From assembly GCF_019393635.1 (NCBI RefSeq), contig NC_057867.1, positions 55,812,492-55,876,491 of the forward strand: a DNA stretch of 64,000 bases, written 5' to 3'. Source of the DNA: Dromiciops gliroides. Its lineage: Eukaryota; Chordata; Mammalia; Microbiotheria; Microbiotheriidae. The position numbers and the translations under genes are program-made. The notes beneath the pieces are model-generated. The model did no database searches, had not been told where the DNA came from, and was given only the letters and a program-made list of their open reading frames with translations. Within the stretch, counting starts at the first letter, position 1. Each line of letters starts with the position of its first letter. Shown piece by piece: positions 1-10,908 of this stretch.

Positions 1-77
1 ACACATAATAAGGAACTCCAAGTAAGAGCCAAAGGAAATGATTGCCATCCAAGAAAGTCAGGTCAAAGCTGACAGCC

Positions 78-178
78 TTTCATTAAGCACTTAGTATGTG
101 CCAAACTTTGTGGTAAGCACTGACAATATAAATACAAGCAAAATGAAAGATAGCCATCAAGTAGCTTACATTCTAAGG
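78..178 (-). mobile_element. L2 3'-end fragment
   Basis: The plus strand reads as the reverse complement of the L2 LINE 3' end: cattaagcacttagtatgtg, then a gtggtaagcactg-like stretch and cttacattctaagg. Recognition is by similarity to the remembered L2 end; divergence is high. Confidence 0.6.
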
Positions 179-436
179 AGTGCACATTAAAGGGAGTTGA
201 AGAGCCGGTCATATTAAGATCACAGGCTCATTGGAAAATTTGGTTATCCACCACAATATTCTACCTTGACCACAGTAGATTCAAGGGAGTGTGATGTTTG
301 AACTGTGTACCAAATGATGACCTATAAGAGGTAACTTGAGGCCCAGGTTTAACGTTTTCATTAATGTTCTGCCTTCTTACCTCAGAAAATAGCAGCTAAT
401 GTAAATGGAAAGGGTCTTTACCTTGAAAGATGAGTT

Positions 437-870
437 GGGGGGGCGGAGCCAAAATGGCAGAGGAGAGGTTGTGATTCCCACAAGTTCCAGATAAACCCAT
501 CTACTCACTCCCAAATAATGCCATTAAAAAACCCCCAGGGACATCTAGGTGGCGCAGTGGATAAAGCACCGGCCCTGGATTCAGGAGGACCCGAGTTCAA
601 AGCCGGCTTCAGACACTTAACACTTACTGGCTGTGTGACCCTGGGCAAGTCACTTAACCCCTAATTGCCTCTCAAAAAACCCCCCAAAAACCAAAACAAA
701 CAAATAAACAAACAAAAAAACCCAGAGCAGCCTAAGACACATAAGAACAGACTGAAAATATTTTTCAGCAAAAGATCCAATTGTTATCACCTGCTGATGG
801 GGCTGAGAGAGAAGAGAAAGATGGGATCTGTTTTGCCATTGATATTTGAAGAAATTGCAGGAGATTGAAG
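437..870 (+). mobile_element. L1 5' UTR fragment, split by a SINE
   Basis: The fragment opens with a G run followed by CGGAGCCAAAATGGC, the same start style as therian L1 5' ends, which carry a YY1-type AAGATGGC site near +13. The piece about 44.33-44.55 kb starts alike and shares the downstream words aaataatgccat and tttttcagc. A SINE-A interrupts it at 538-724. No L1 coding region follows, so this is an isolated 5' piece. Confidence 0.6.
538..724 (+). mobile_element. SINE-A (tRNA-like SINE), sense
   Basis: It has an A-box-like TGGCGCAGTGG, a B-box-like GAGTTCAAAGCC and the usual ctgtgtgaccctgggcaag segment, followed by a long C/A-rich tail of about 50 bases. Imperfect copies of an aaaaccc(cc)ag word flank the element and may be its target-site duplication. 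Confidence 0.88.
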
Positions 871-944
871 ACATCTCACTTTGAGTCTCACTATATTAGA
901 TACCCTGATAATTTCTGATTGGAAAATAGAAAAGATCATAGAAT

Positions 945-1128
945 AATGAAGAACTGGAAAGGACTGTGGAGGCTTAGTTCAACCCCATCATTTTACTAAT
1001 GAAGAATCTAAGGCTCATAGTAATGAAATTACTTATTCAAAGTCATCTATGACAGGATTGGAGTTTGAACCCATATTTTCTGACTGCAAATCCAGTGTTC
1101 TTTTCACTATATAACATTGCCTCTTAAA
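945..1128 (-). mobile_element. MIR-type CORE-SINE
   Basis: The plus strand shows the antisense MIR pattern: a gaactggaaaggac start, cattttactaatgaagaa, a gtcatctatgacaggattgg core and gagtttgaaccc, the inverted B-box side. It ends in ataacattgcctc. It is degraded but continuous. Confidence 0.6.
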
Positions 1129-1354
1129 ATTAGTGGAAACATTCATCTTGAAGACAAAAGTTGGAAGACAGTATAATAAGACATTATTACATACATACAG
1201 AATTAAGCAGTCTATAGTCTGAATATAGCTGATTCCAAAGCAAGAGATGATAATCTTAAAGGATGTAGTGCAGACATAAGGAAGACTTTCCAGACAGTGA
1301 GTTCATCTCCCTGGTAACCCATTCAATTGTTTATTCCAATGCATGAAGCAGTGA

Positions 1355-1440
1355 AACAGATTCTGTAGAAAAGACACTGAACTTGAAATCAGAAGAACAG
1401 AGGTTCCAGGACTTTGCCTCTCTCTGGTTTGGGGAAAAGT
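1355..1440 (+). mobile_element. MIR-type SINE head fragment
   Basis: The run gacactgaacttgaaatcag followed by agaggttccaggactttgcc resembles the tRNA-like head of MIR-type elements (actggatttggagtcag, gggttcaaatcc). The core is lost. The assignment is tentative. Confidence 0.35.
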
Positions 1441-1539
1441 CTCATGTCTGTCTCATAAAAGGAGCTTGGTAGAGTGCCTTCTGTCTCTATTATTTACAAA
1501 TAATTTTATAGCATAGATATTAATTGTTTGATATGATTC

Positions 1540-2135
1540 ATTTGTAAATCTGTCTGGCTCAGATTTGATTTTCTTTCCCCTTTGGGAATTCTTTTATAGC
1601 TTACTTATTTCTTATTCTGAGTTTCTATTGTTTGAGATTTCTACTGTTTTGTTAATTTGTGCTTTTTATATTTATGTAGACAGTGCATCGATTTGATTTC
1701 CATTCTCAGTTTCACTGATATCATTGTGTTTATTAGTTTCTGATCATTTTTATTTTTACTGCTTATCTTGAGTTTACTTTCATTTAAAAATTTTGATAAC
1801 TTCATTTTCTGATAATTTTCTTGATAACATTAGCTAATGGATCATGAGTCATATTAAATTGCTCTTAGATTTACTTCCCCTTTCGGTAGTCGTTATTTCA
1901 AGTTCCTCTATTTTTACTGTAATTTCTCTTGCATTTGTTTTAGGATTTTAAATTTATTTATTTTCTATCTTTTTAATTTCATGCTCGGTTCATTGATTCC
2001 TTATTATATTTTGTAAATTTTCAGAGGTGCACATTTTCTTTTGAGAACTGCTTTAGATGTGTTTGGTATTTTTCCGTGTTTTAATCTTTATCATAATTAT
2101 TCTTTCTGTAACTTGGTTCTTGAATGTTACATTAT
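1540..2135 (-). mobile_element. Degraded L1 ORF2 fragment (EN/RT linker region)
   Basis: The stretch parallels the plus-strand L1 sequence at about 37.3-37.6 kb, for example ttttaatttcatgctcggtt followed by cattgattcctt, and then gagaactgctttag at the same relative spacing. Many stops break the frame. A SINE-A lies at its right edge. Confidence 0.55.
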
Positions 2136-2302
2136 GGGGGCAACAAGGTGGCGCAGTGGATAAAGCACTGGCCCTGGATTCAGGAGGACCTGGGTTCAAA
2201 TTTGACCTCAGACACTTGTCACTTAATAGCTGTATGACCCTGGGCAAGTCACTTAACCCTCATTGCCCTGCAAAAACAAAATTAAAAAAAAAAAAGCTCA
2301 GA
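2136..2302 (+). mobile_element. SINE-A, sense, with 15-bp TSD
   Basis: A full head-to-tail copy with GTGGCGCAGTGG and an A-rich tail. The target-site duplication TGAATGTTACATTAT is perfect at 2121-2135 and 2303-2317, so the insertion boundaries are exact. Confidence 0.93.
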
Positions 2303-2327
2303 TGAATGTTACATTATTCAGGATGCC

Positions 2328-2436
2328 TTTGTTTGTTTATTTATCTACTTATCCATTCATTCATTCATTCATTCATTCATCCATCCATCCATTTATTTAT
2401 TTATTTGTTTGTTTGTTTGTTTGTTTATTTATTTAG
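2328..2436. repeat. Compound tetranucleotide microsatellite
   Basis: Blocks of (TTCA)n, (TCCA)n, (TTTA)n and (TTTG)n run on from each other. The tract lies between the left TSD and the body of the antisense SINE-A that follows, so it is the expanded, mutated A-tail of that SINE. Confidence 0.85.
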
Positions 2437-2571
2437 GGGAGGCAATTGGGGTTAAGTGACTTGCCCAGGGTCATACAGCTAGTATGTATCAGGTGTCTGA
2501 GGCTGGATTTGAACTCAGGTCTTCCTGACTCCAGGGCCAGTGCTCTATCCACTGTATCACCTAGTTGCCCC
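2437..2571 (-). mobile_element. SINE-A, antisense
   Basis: It reads ggcaattggggttaagtgac through to ctagttgcccc, the inverted SINE-A. The TSD AGGATGCC is at 2320-2327 and 2573-2580, with the microsatellite tail lying inside it. Confidence 0.92.
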
Positions 2572-2693
2572 TAGGATGCCATTATTTAATCTTCATTTGG
2601 GTCTCCATCTTTTGTTAATGTTTTCTTTCTATAAATAGATTTTTAAAATAACTTTTTTGTTTTTGTTTTTGTTTTTTGTTTTTTTGGGGTTTT

Positions 2694-2827
2694 GCAGGGC
2701 ATGAGGGTTAAGTGACTTGCCCAGGCTCACACAGCTAGTAAGTGACAAGTACCCGAGACTGGATTTGAACTCAGGTCCTCCTAAATCCAGGGCCGGTGCT
2801 TTATCCACTGTGCCACCTAGCTACTCC
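2694..2827 (-). mobile_element. SINE-A, antisense
   Basis: A T-rich tail at 2655-2690 precedes gcagggcatgagggttaag and the element ends with cacctagctactcc. A short gattttt word on both sides may be the TSD. Confidence 0.88.
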
Positions 2828-3230
2828 GATTTTTTTATATCTTTTGCCTTTAATCAATTTGCTTCCAATTCAGTGCCACCACAAAAAATGTTTTGGTATA
2901 TATGGAACTTTTTCTTTTTTGTCAATTATCTCCTTGGTTTATATGCCTATCAATGGAGTCTCTGTGTTACAGGTTATGGCTATTTTAACCACTTTATTTG
3001 AATAATTTCAAACCATTTCCCAAAATGGTTGTACTAACCTACCAGTGCACCAGCAATTCATTAATGGACCTGACTTTCGACAGTCCCTCCAACATTGACT
3101 ATTCCAACCTTTCATTATCTTTGCCAATGGTAGTTTGTTGGGTGTGAGATGAAATCTCAGAGCTGTTTAACTTTATTCCTCTTATAGTTAATGATTTAGA
3201 GCATTCTTTCATTTGTTTGTTCTCTGATAT
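2828..3230 (-). mobile_element. L1 ORF2 C-terminal fragment
   Basis: On the plus strand it has the antisense L1 words gccaccacaaaaaatg, atgcctatcaatgg, ccaaaatggttgtac and aatctcagagctgttt, then gatttagagcattctttcat. The same order occurs in the better L1 copy at 60.3-61.3 kb. No open frame survives. Confidence 0.65.
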
Positions 3231-3271
3231 GTTTCTCCCTCCCTCCCCACTGTGTCTTAGGGAAGGCTACA

Positions 3272-3274
<3 letters not shown>

Positions 3275-3322
<48 letters not shown>
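3275..3322. repeat. (CA)24 microsatellite
   Basis: Forty-eight uninterrupted bases of CA. It lies at the junction of two L1 pieces. Confidence 0.97.
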
Positions 3323-3323
<1 letters not shown>

Positions 3324-3329
3324 CCCATA

Positions 3330-4850
3330 CTATACATACTTCTATTTATCAGTTCTTTCTCTGGAGGTAAATAGCATCTTCCTTTATAGGACCTTTGTAA
3401 TTGGTTTGAATATTCATGTTGTTGTTGTTGGACCTTTGTTCTCAAAAGATGAATTCATCATTCAGAGTTGTTATTAGGACAATATTTATGTGACCATGTG
3501 TATTTTTCTTTTGGTACTGCTCATTTCACTCTTCATTATTTCATGCAAGTCTTTCCATGTTTTTTTCTACAGTCAGCCTGCTCATCATTTCTTATGGCAC
3601 AGTAGTATTCCATCAAAATCATATGCCACAACTGGTTTATCCATTCCCCAGTTAAAGGACATCCTTCATTTAGCCAATAAGAGAGGTATAAGATGATATC
3701 TCAAAATTGTTTTTCTTTGTATTTCTCTTATCAGTAGTGATTTAGAACATTATTTTCATATGACTCGTTATAGTTTTGATTTCTTCAATGAAAAACTACT
3801 TGTTATTTGGATCATTTTTATATGTTGGTGTTGATAATTTGTATTGCATTTGAGGATAGTTTGCTCATTTTATTAGACAATTTATCTTTTGGGTAATGAC
3901 TTTTGGTCTTATAGATTTTGTTTAATTGCAAATATATGCATGTATATGTATATCAGTATCAAGGATATAAAAAACCTGATCAATGAGCATGATCCCAAAG
4001 ATAAAGGATTTACAACTTCTCTTCTTGTCTTAGATGTGTTATTTAATCTGTGTAAAAGCTTAGCAATATCATCTAATTAAAATTATTTTTTGGTAATGGT
4101 CTCTATACCTTCTTTGGGTAAGACTTAATTCTTTCCCATAGCTATGCAAGATCTACACAATATCTTTAACTTCCTATTTTTATAATACAATCTTTAATAT
4201 TCAGGGCATTTATCCATTTTGAATTTAATTTGGAGGGTACTGTAAAATGTTAGTCTAAGCTTAATTTCTGCATATTGCTTTCCACTTGTCCCACTAATTT
4301 TCATAAAATAGGTAATTCTTTTCCAGCTAAGTTATGTTTTAAGTTTTGTAGGAATATTGGGGTATTGAATCCCATAATTTTTATTCTCTATTGTCTCATA
4401 TTCAGTTGATCTTTTCCCCCTATTTTTAAACCAGTAACAAATGGTATAGTTTGAGTACTCAAAGCACTATTCCCCTTTCATTCCTTCTATTTTCTTTACT
4501 CTTTCCCTTCATATTCTAGATTTTGTTTCCCTACAAATAAATCTTGATATTATTTATATAGCTCTATAAAGAATTCCTATGGTAGTTTGATTGGCTTAGC
4601 ATTAAATCTATAATGCTAATTTTTTATTCATTACTTTTTAAAATTTTGTTTTGTCTGTAAAGGATATAGTTATTCTACCTCCCCTCCCAATTCCTTTATG
4701 CCTTAGCATATGATAATTTTTTTGCAAATATACCATTGAATGCTAAAAATGTATATTAATTAATATTCCCATTTTCAAGTCATAGTAGGCCAGTCACTTT
4801 CAGATTATCCATTTTGTTCAGCTCAATAGATAACTTCATTTTTTATCTTT
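3330..4850 (-). mobile_element. L1 3' UTR and ORF2 fragment
   Basis: The left end matches L1 3' UTR words (tcagttctttctctggaggt). Next come the C-terminal end (cagtagtattccatcaaaat, cattccccagttaaagg) and then a degraded ORF2 body (gatttagaacattattttca, gggtaatgacttttgg). Relative to the plus strand the 3' end is on the left. Numerous stops are present. Confidence 0.6.
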
Positions 4851-5420
4851 ATTTTGGGTTTATTTAGCTTTGAGAAAAGGCTATTTTTTCAAATTAAATT
4901 ATATATTTTTTCAATGAACAAGCATTGTTTTTTTCTCCCTCTCACTTTACACTCCCCTACTCCCAAAATGAGAAAGAAAAACAAAACCCTTATAACAAAT
5001 ATACACTGTCAAGAAAAACAAATTCACATATTGGCCATGTCCAAAAAGTATATGTCTCATTCTGCTTCTTGAGTCCATCACTTTTCTATCGGGGATGGGT
5101 AACTCTTTAACATCTGTCCTCTAGAAGTATGATTTGTCATTGTATTGATCAGATTTCTTAAGACTTTCAAAGTTGTTTGTCTTTAAACCTTGTCATATAA
5201 ATTGTTCTCTTGGTTATGCTTACTTCAGTCTGCATTAATTCATATACATTTCCCCACGATTTCCTGAAACCATCTCTTTCATCATTTTTTAAGACACAGC
5301 AGTATTCCATTATGTCCACATACCATAGTTTGTTGAGCCATTCATCAATAGGTCGGCACCTCATATACAAAGTTTTATATGTAGATCATTTTCTTCTTTC
5401 TTTGAAGTCTCTCCTTCTTT
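4850..5420 (-). mobile_element. L1 3' end with ORF2 C-terminus
   Basis: A minus-strand reading at 5167-5370 contains IDEWLNKLWYVDIMEYC and then FRKSWGNVYELM. This matches the conserved L1 ORF2 tail (DEW..KLWY...MEYY...W..L...M). The 3' UTR lies to the left. It is a second L1 end next to the one at 3330. Confidence 0.7.
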
Positions 5421-5984
5421 CACTCCCTCATTCTCCAATTCCCCCCTCCCTCTGAGTTGCTTCTCAATCTGTTGCTTGTTTACCTCCTTTTCTCTTGACT
5501 CATTTTCTCTTTCTCTCCCACTCACCTCATTATTTCTCTCCTTTCCCTTTCTCCCTCCCTTTCTAATTAATTATTCTTATAACTTGAAGAGTTTTTCCCC
5601 TTTCCTGCCTACAAAATTTGTTTTTGAATATTGTAATCCTTAAATTTTAATGATGTTTCTTGATTATCTAAACCTGAAATTTCTTTCTCTCGCTGATCTG
5701 GAGTAGTAATGTTAAACTGAGATGGAAATGTGGGCTATTAAACCATACATACGAGTCCTTGCCAGCTGCATATTGACTTAGAAAGCTATTTATTAACATT
5801 ATTTAAGTTCTATTCTATTAAAAAATGTTTCCCTTTATATTTTAATATGGCTCGGTCTTCACACTGAAGTGTTGCTGGCTAATGTGACCAGTGATGCCGT
5901 GTGTTTTATGCCTCTGTTCTATAGGTTCTCTTGGTCTGAACCTTGCTCTTGTTTTCATTATTAATGGGCAGTTTTAAAGATGAT
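5420..5984. other. Unassigned, CT-rich then AT-rich
   Basis: Bases 5420-5570 are strongly pyrimidine-rich on the plus strand, probably a decayed L1 3' UTR or simple sequence. The rest shows no gene signal or repeat that I recognise. Confidence 0.4.
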
Positions 5985-6330
5985 TTATTGGAGTAGAATG
6001 TAAGTTCCTTGAAGGCAGTAATTTTCTCTCTGTTAATTTTTGTCCTTAGTCCCTCACACTGGGCCTGATAAATGATATATTCTCCCCAAATTATTGTGGA
6101 TATCTTGGTTTGTTACAGATAGTCTTCCCCTATGCTTGTTGTGTTCTTCTTCCTTCTCTGTAACCTTTTTTAATAATCATTCCCTACAGGAAGGACTCAG
6201 CTCTAGTGCCACCTCCTAGTAGAGGCTATTTCTTGATTTTTCCTCCTCAAATTACCTAGTATTTACTTATCTTTGTGTATATTATGTTTCCCTTGATGAA
6301 AGGGACTTAATTTTTGTATTCCCAGTATAT
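5985..6330 (+). mobile_element. L2 3'-end fragments
   Basis: At 5993-6090 a gaatgtaagttccttgaagg start is followed by ccttagtccctcacactggg, the sense L2 3' end. A second, weaker L2-like stretch at 6180-6330 ends with ttgtattcccagtat. Confidence 0.5.
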
Positions 6331-6359
6331 AATTTTGTATAACCAGAAATAGAAACACA

Positions 6360-6597
6360 AATAACAATAACCACAAACATTTATGTAGTAGTGGTTTATG
6401 TAGTTTTCAAAGGGCTTTACAAATGTTACCTACTTGATCCTCACAGTAACTCTATGAAAGTAATGTTTTCTCCATTTTACAAATGAGGAAACTGAGACTG
6501 AGAGGCTTAACTGATTGCCCATAGTCACACAGATGGTAAATGAGGCAAGATTTGAACCCAAGTTGTCCTGACTCCAAGTCCAGCCCTCTTATCTATT
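6360..6597 (-). mobile_element. MIR CORE-SINE
   Basis: The antisense MIR order is clear: tcctcacagtaactctatg, then ttttacaaatgaggaaactg, gcccatagtcacacag and gatttgaaccca. It is followed directly by another SINE. Confidence 0.75.
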
Positions 6598-6838
6598 CCA
6601 GTACCTGTTGTTGTTCAGTCATGCCTGACTCTTGGTGACCTCGTGGACCAAACTGCTTTCTTGATAAAGATCCTGGAATGGTGTGGCATTTCCTTCTCCA
6701 GTGGAGTAACACAAACAGAGGTTAAGTCACCTGTCCAGTGTCACACAGCTAGCAAGTGTCTGAGGCTGAATTTGCATTCAGGTCTTCCTGATTCCAGGCC
6801 CTGTGCTCTATCCACTGCATCACCTACCTGCCTCATGT
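6598..6838 (-). mobile_element. RTE-tailed tRNA-like SINE, antisense
   Basis: It starts with tgttgttgttcagtcatgcc and tgactcttggtgacc, the reverse complement of the agagtcggacacgactga tail seen in RTE/BovB-tailed SINEs. It then runs into an antisense tRNA-like body ending cacctacctgcctc. Confidence 0.75.
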
Positions 6839-7044
6839 TGCCCCACCTAGCCTCATAGAAATAATGTGTCTTCTATAGTATTTTTTCTCTAACAGAAAGA
6901 CATTTTTCATTTATATCAGGAGCTGATCCTAATTGAATTTCACTATGGTATTATATGATTTTGAGAAGAATAGGTTATAATGCTGATCTTAGCTACATTA
7001 CTTATCTTCTCTTCTCCTGTCACTGGCCTTAATTAGCATGGGTC

Positions 7045-7292
7045 AAGGGAAGAGATTGATCATGCTAGATACTGTGCTAAGAGATTCACAGTTTCTCATT
7101 TGATCTTCACAACAACCCTGGGATGTAGATACTATTAGTATCCCCATTTTACAGAAGAAAAAACTGAAGTAGACAGGTTAAAGGACTTGCCCAGGGTCAT
7201 ACAGATAATAAGTGTCTGAGATCACATTTGACCTTAGGTCTTCCTGATTCCAAGCCCAGCACTCTGTCCACTGTGCCATCTAGCTGACACTG
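7045..7292 (-). mobile_element. MIR CORE-SINE
   Basis: The stretch shows gatactgtgctaagagattc, ttcacaacaaccctggg, ccccattttacagaag, cttgcccagggtcatacag and a final ctgtgccatctagctg, in MIR order on the minus strand. Confidence 0.78.
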
Positions 7293-7569
7293 AGGCTTTG
7301 TCACCAGGGCACTGACTTTTCTGTCTGAGAAGAAAGACACCTTCCTGTGAACAGAAGATGCAAGTAAGGAGACTTCAGTGTGTATGGAACACTATTCACC
7401 AAGTGTTTGTGCTCTAGACCAGAAGAAAGTTTGGGAATCCTAGAATTTTGGGATCATTGGAAGTAATTTTGTGAATGCTTCAGGCAAACACACTTTTAAA
7501 AAAATAATAAATTAATTGATTTGGACTGACAGAAGACTTTAATGGAAGGCAGTTATTTTTACCTTTTAG

Positions 7570-9270
7570 ATGGTAATGCTTAATCAAATGCTTTGCTAAG
7601 AACTGTGTTAAATGCTGAGTATACAAATTCAAACCAGCAAGGTAAATCCATGTCTTTAGAGGGCTTAGACTGTAACGGGAAAAGTCTTTGAAAAGAGCAG
7701 GAGAGTGGGATGAGGAAAGATATCTCTGCAGGGGAAATGTAGCTGAATAGGAGAAAAAGGGGGGATTCAGAGAGTCCACTCAAGAGTGAATCAAAACATT
7801 ATTGGGTGGTTTTGGGAAGGAATAGTGGTCTTGGAGGTCCTTCCAATGGGAGGAAGGTGACCTAGGTTGGAGGTTTCTAGTGTAGTGGTTAAAGAAGGGA
7901 TGAAGTTTGGAAAGAATATGTGTGTGTGTGTGTGTGTGTATGGGAAAATTAAAAAGTGTACCTAATATATAATCTTCCCTGCTCTTATGTAGTTTGTGAC
8001 CTAGTAGGGAGATAAGACTCCAAGGCAGGTAAGAGTGTACTTTTTATGCATTCCATTATGGCTCTGTGAGTTCTATGAGGTAAGGCCATTTGTAATACTG
8101 GAAATCAGGAAAGGTTTCATGGAGGAGGGATTATTTGAATTGAACTTTAAAGGATGTATAGGAAACCATGCGGAAAGGTGGAAGAATGGCATTCTAGATA
8201 GATGAAAGAGTTCTAAGTAAAGGAACAGATTGGAAAACACAGGATCTTTATGGAATGAGGGCAAGTAGTACAGCTTGGCTATATAGAATAGAGTGCATGG
8301 AAGGGAGTAATATGAATTAAGGCTGGAAATTTAGGATCTACTAGAATGTGAAAGAGTGGGTAGAGAAGAGACACTTATTGTGTTTTGAATTGAATTGAAT
8401 TTGTTTAATTAAATGTGCAGCTGAATAATTTCTATTCTCCATTGTATGCAAAACGGAGCCATTGGAGGCTTTTGAATAAAGGAGTAACGTGACCAAATTT
8501 TTGCATCAGGAAAATCGGTCTAGAATCAAAAGGGAAAGTAGAAAAGCCTGGTACAAGACTATTGCAATATAGTGGACAGGTTGGCACGCCAGGAAAAAGA
8601 GTATTAACTTGACTGTGGGTAAGGAATTTTTGATCAGGGGCGTGGCATAGCCTGAGCACTCTACAAAAATGTCCAATCTGGAAGCGGAATGTAGGTTGTG
8701 AAGGTTACAAGGCTATTGTAATAATCTGGAACATGGAAATGAATCCTTGTATTAAAGGTGGTGGCACTGGCATGAGAGAGGAATTTGCTGATCCAAGGAA
8801 GATTTGGAGGTAAAAGTAACCAGTAGGTGGGCACCTCTTCAGTGCCTCTTTCTTGTCCACTACAAAAATCCTGCTACAAATTGTATCAAATATGTAATGT
8901 ATGCATGTATGCATTTTTGTGGATAGATCCTTTTCTTCTTTCTTTGATTTCTTTGGAGTACCTCTCTGAAACTGATTAAGATAGGAAGTCAAGGAAAGGG
9001 AATAATCAAAGAGACCCCAGATGTTCCTGATATCAGAGGCTGAGTGAAATAGTCATGTCACAGACAGAAATAATTAAATTTGAAGCAGAAGGTTTAGGTG
9101 GAAAGATAATATACTTGTTTTTTGATACAGTTTGTGGGGCTGGTAGGACACCCACATGAACATGCTATAGAGACACTGGGTGGAGTGTTTATGGACTTCA
9201 GGAGACACATCAGGGCATTGATTTGAAAGTGTTAGGATGCACACTGGAGTCGAGGACAGAATCTTGGAGA
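7570..9270 (-). mobile_element. L2 LINE fragment, antisense
   Basis: Antisense L2 words occur in order: aggtttcatggaggaggg, cattctagatagatg, gagccattggaggctttt, aggagtaacgtgacc, agactattgcaatatagt and ggctattgtaataatctgg. The open frames within it are short and not L2-like, so it is a relic. A TG microsatellite interrupts it at 7919-7939. Confidence 0.6.
7919..7939. repeat. (TG)n microsatellite
   Basis: About ten TG units directly follow aaagaata. Confidence 0.9.
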
Positions 9271-9745
9271 ATCAATTATTTTGTGGGTATGTTTTCTCAT
9301 TTTTTCAAATGATGGCTATTGAGTAAGTGATCTTTTATGTTTCCTACCTACTCATCCTTTTTACCCTCTGCAACATTTGACACTGTTGATCACCTTCCTT
9401 TCCTGAATATTTTTTCTTCTAGGTTTTTGTGACATTGCTACCTCCTGGTTCTCCTTCTACTGTTTGAGAACTCCTTCTAAGACTTTCTTTGCTGGATATT
9501 CCTCTACTAATCGTGGATGCTCCCCAGGGCTGTGTTCTGGACCCCCTTCTCCCTCTCTACTCTCTCCCTTAGATCAGGTTTTATGGTTTTAATTATTGCA
9601 TCTATGCAAATGATTTGTCAGATGTATTTATCCAGTCCTAACATCTCTCCTGACCTCCATGCCTGGAATGCTGTCTTTCCTCACCTCCATCTCCTGGTTT
9701 CACTCAAAACTTGGCTCAAATCTCACCTTTTACTCCATTAACACA

Positions 9746-9820
9746 TGTATGTGTGTATGTAAATGTAATTATATATATGTGTGTGTGTGTGTGTGTGTAT
9801 CTTTGTGTATGTATGTAGAT
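9746..9820. repeat. TG/TA simple repeat
   Basis: Mixed tatg, atat and tg units lie inside the L2 fragment. Confidence 0.85.
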
Positions 9821-9845
9821 AATTGAGATTACCTCCCATTTCCTT

Positions 9846-10000
9846 TTTTTTTGGTGGGGCAATGGGGGTTAAGTGACTTTCCCAGGGTCACACAGCTAGT
9901 AAGTGTCAAGTGTCTGAGGCTGGATTTGAACTCAGGTCATCCTGAATCCAGGGCCTGTGCTTTATCGTGGATAAACACTGCAGTGCCACCTAGCTGCCCC
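9846..10000 (-). mobile_element. SINE-A, antisense, with local foldback
   Basis: The TSD CCCATTTCCT is perfect at 9835-9844 and 10000-10009. Near its end the expected tttatccactgc is replaced by tttatcgtggataaacactgcagtg, which carries an inverted copy of its own neighbour; see findings. Confidence 0.92.
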
Positions 10001-10074
10001 CCATTTCCTATATATGTATGTATATATTATCTATTCTCTATTATAGTATCTAATATATAGTAAATGTGTATTTA

Positions 10075-10115
10075 TACACACACACACACACATACACACA
10101 CACACACACACACAC
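10075..10115. repeat. (CA)n microsatellite
   Basis: About forty bases of CA with one TA interruption, lying within the L2 relic. Confidence 0.92.
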
Positions 10116-10290
10116 CCCCTTTGTTTATTCTTTATATGCTAGAATCTTTCACATTTTTCTTCCCTATTAGAGTATTAGCTCCTTGAGGACAGGACTGTGT
10201 TTTTGCCTTTCTTTATATTCCCAGTGCTTAGTAAAGTGGCTGGCACATAGTAAAAACATAATAAATACTTGGTTACTGACCTATTTACTG

Positions 10291-10908
10291 TTGATTGACT
10301 AATATTTTGTGACTTTTGAGTTGGAGTGGTCTAGTGTTGCTTCATGATGGAGGAATTTGATCTACTTATATCTCTAATCTCAGTTCCTAGATTGGATTTC
10401 CTATTTAGTTCAGACTCTCTTCTATCCCATACTCCTAAATAGGAGTGATCAGGCCCTCTTTTGTCCTGTTCCTCTGTTGTAATTCTCGATGGTGTGCCTG
10501 AGATTACACTACAATTTCCGTAGAAATCTTTGGCTACTTCCTCAGTCTGCTATTGGCTCAAATCACCTTTTGGTCTTGCCCCTTTCTCAAGTCCTCCTCC
10601 CACAGTCCCAGAATGGCAGTTGGCTTCTTCCTTTGCTGTGGCCCTAACAATTCCCATCTGAATGCTGTTGACAATGCTGATAGTGGGCCTCCTGCAAGAC
10701 CCTAGTGGCTTTGTTGCCCAACAGTTTTGTCTTGCCTTGGCTCTGGTTTGAGCCCCTGGGGTTCTGTATTGCTTGTAGGCTCTGCTAGTCCTCTGTCCTA
10801 CTGTTGACTTTAAGAGCTTCTTAAAGCCTTTCTAGGAGGTTTTGTACTGGATAGAAGAGGTTAGCATATCCACTTCTTTCTGTTTTCCTTTATTATTTTC
10901 CTTCTAGT
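10291..10908. other. Unassigned sequence
   Basis: Its GC content is above the surroundings and it has several CpGs lost to TG. Phrases such as cctgcaagaccctagtggc and gcttgtaggctctgctagtcc faintly resemble the L1 5' UTR at 40.2-40.7 kb, but I could not align it by eye. No frame looks coding. Confidence 0.35.

Larger units (their letters stand above)
9340..10290 (+). mobile_element. L2 LINE fragment, sense, with inserts
   Basis: The left part has sense L2 words (caacatttgacactgttgatc, gctccccagggctgtgttct, gcctggaatgctgtctttcc). The L2 3' end reappears at 10163-10290 (attagctccttgaggacagg, agtggctggcacatagta). Between them lie TG/TA repeats and an antisense SINE-A. Confidence 0.7.

Noticed and set aside
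538..664. tRNA-like A and B boxes, also in about thirty other places
   Set aside because: These are SINE heads; no cloverleaf or anticodon arm of a real tRNA can be drawn, and TSDs and A-tails mark them as retroposons.
3275..3322. Regular repeats that could suggest a CRISPR array
   Set aside because: Dinucleotide microsatellite with no spacers, in mammalian DNA.
3217..3477. Open frames with a threonine-histidine or cysteine-valine repeat
   Set aside because: Translation of the (CA)24 microsatellite.
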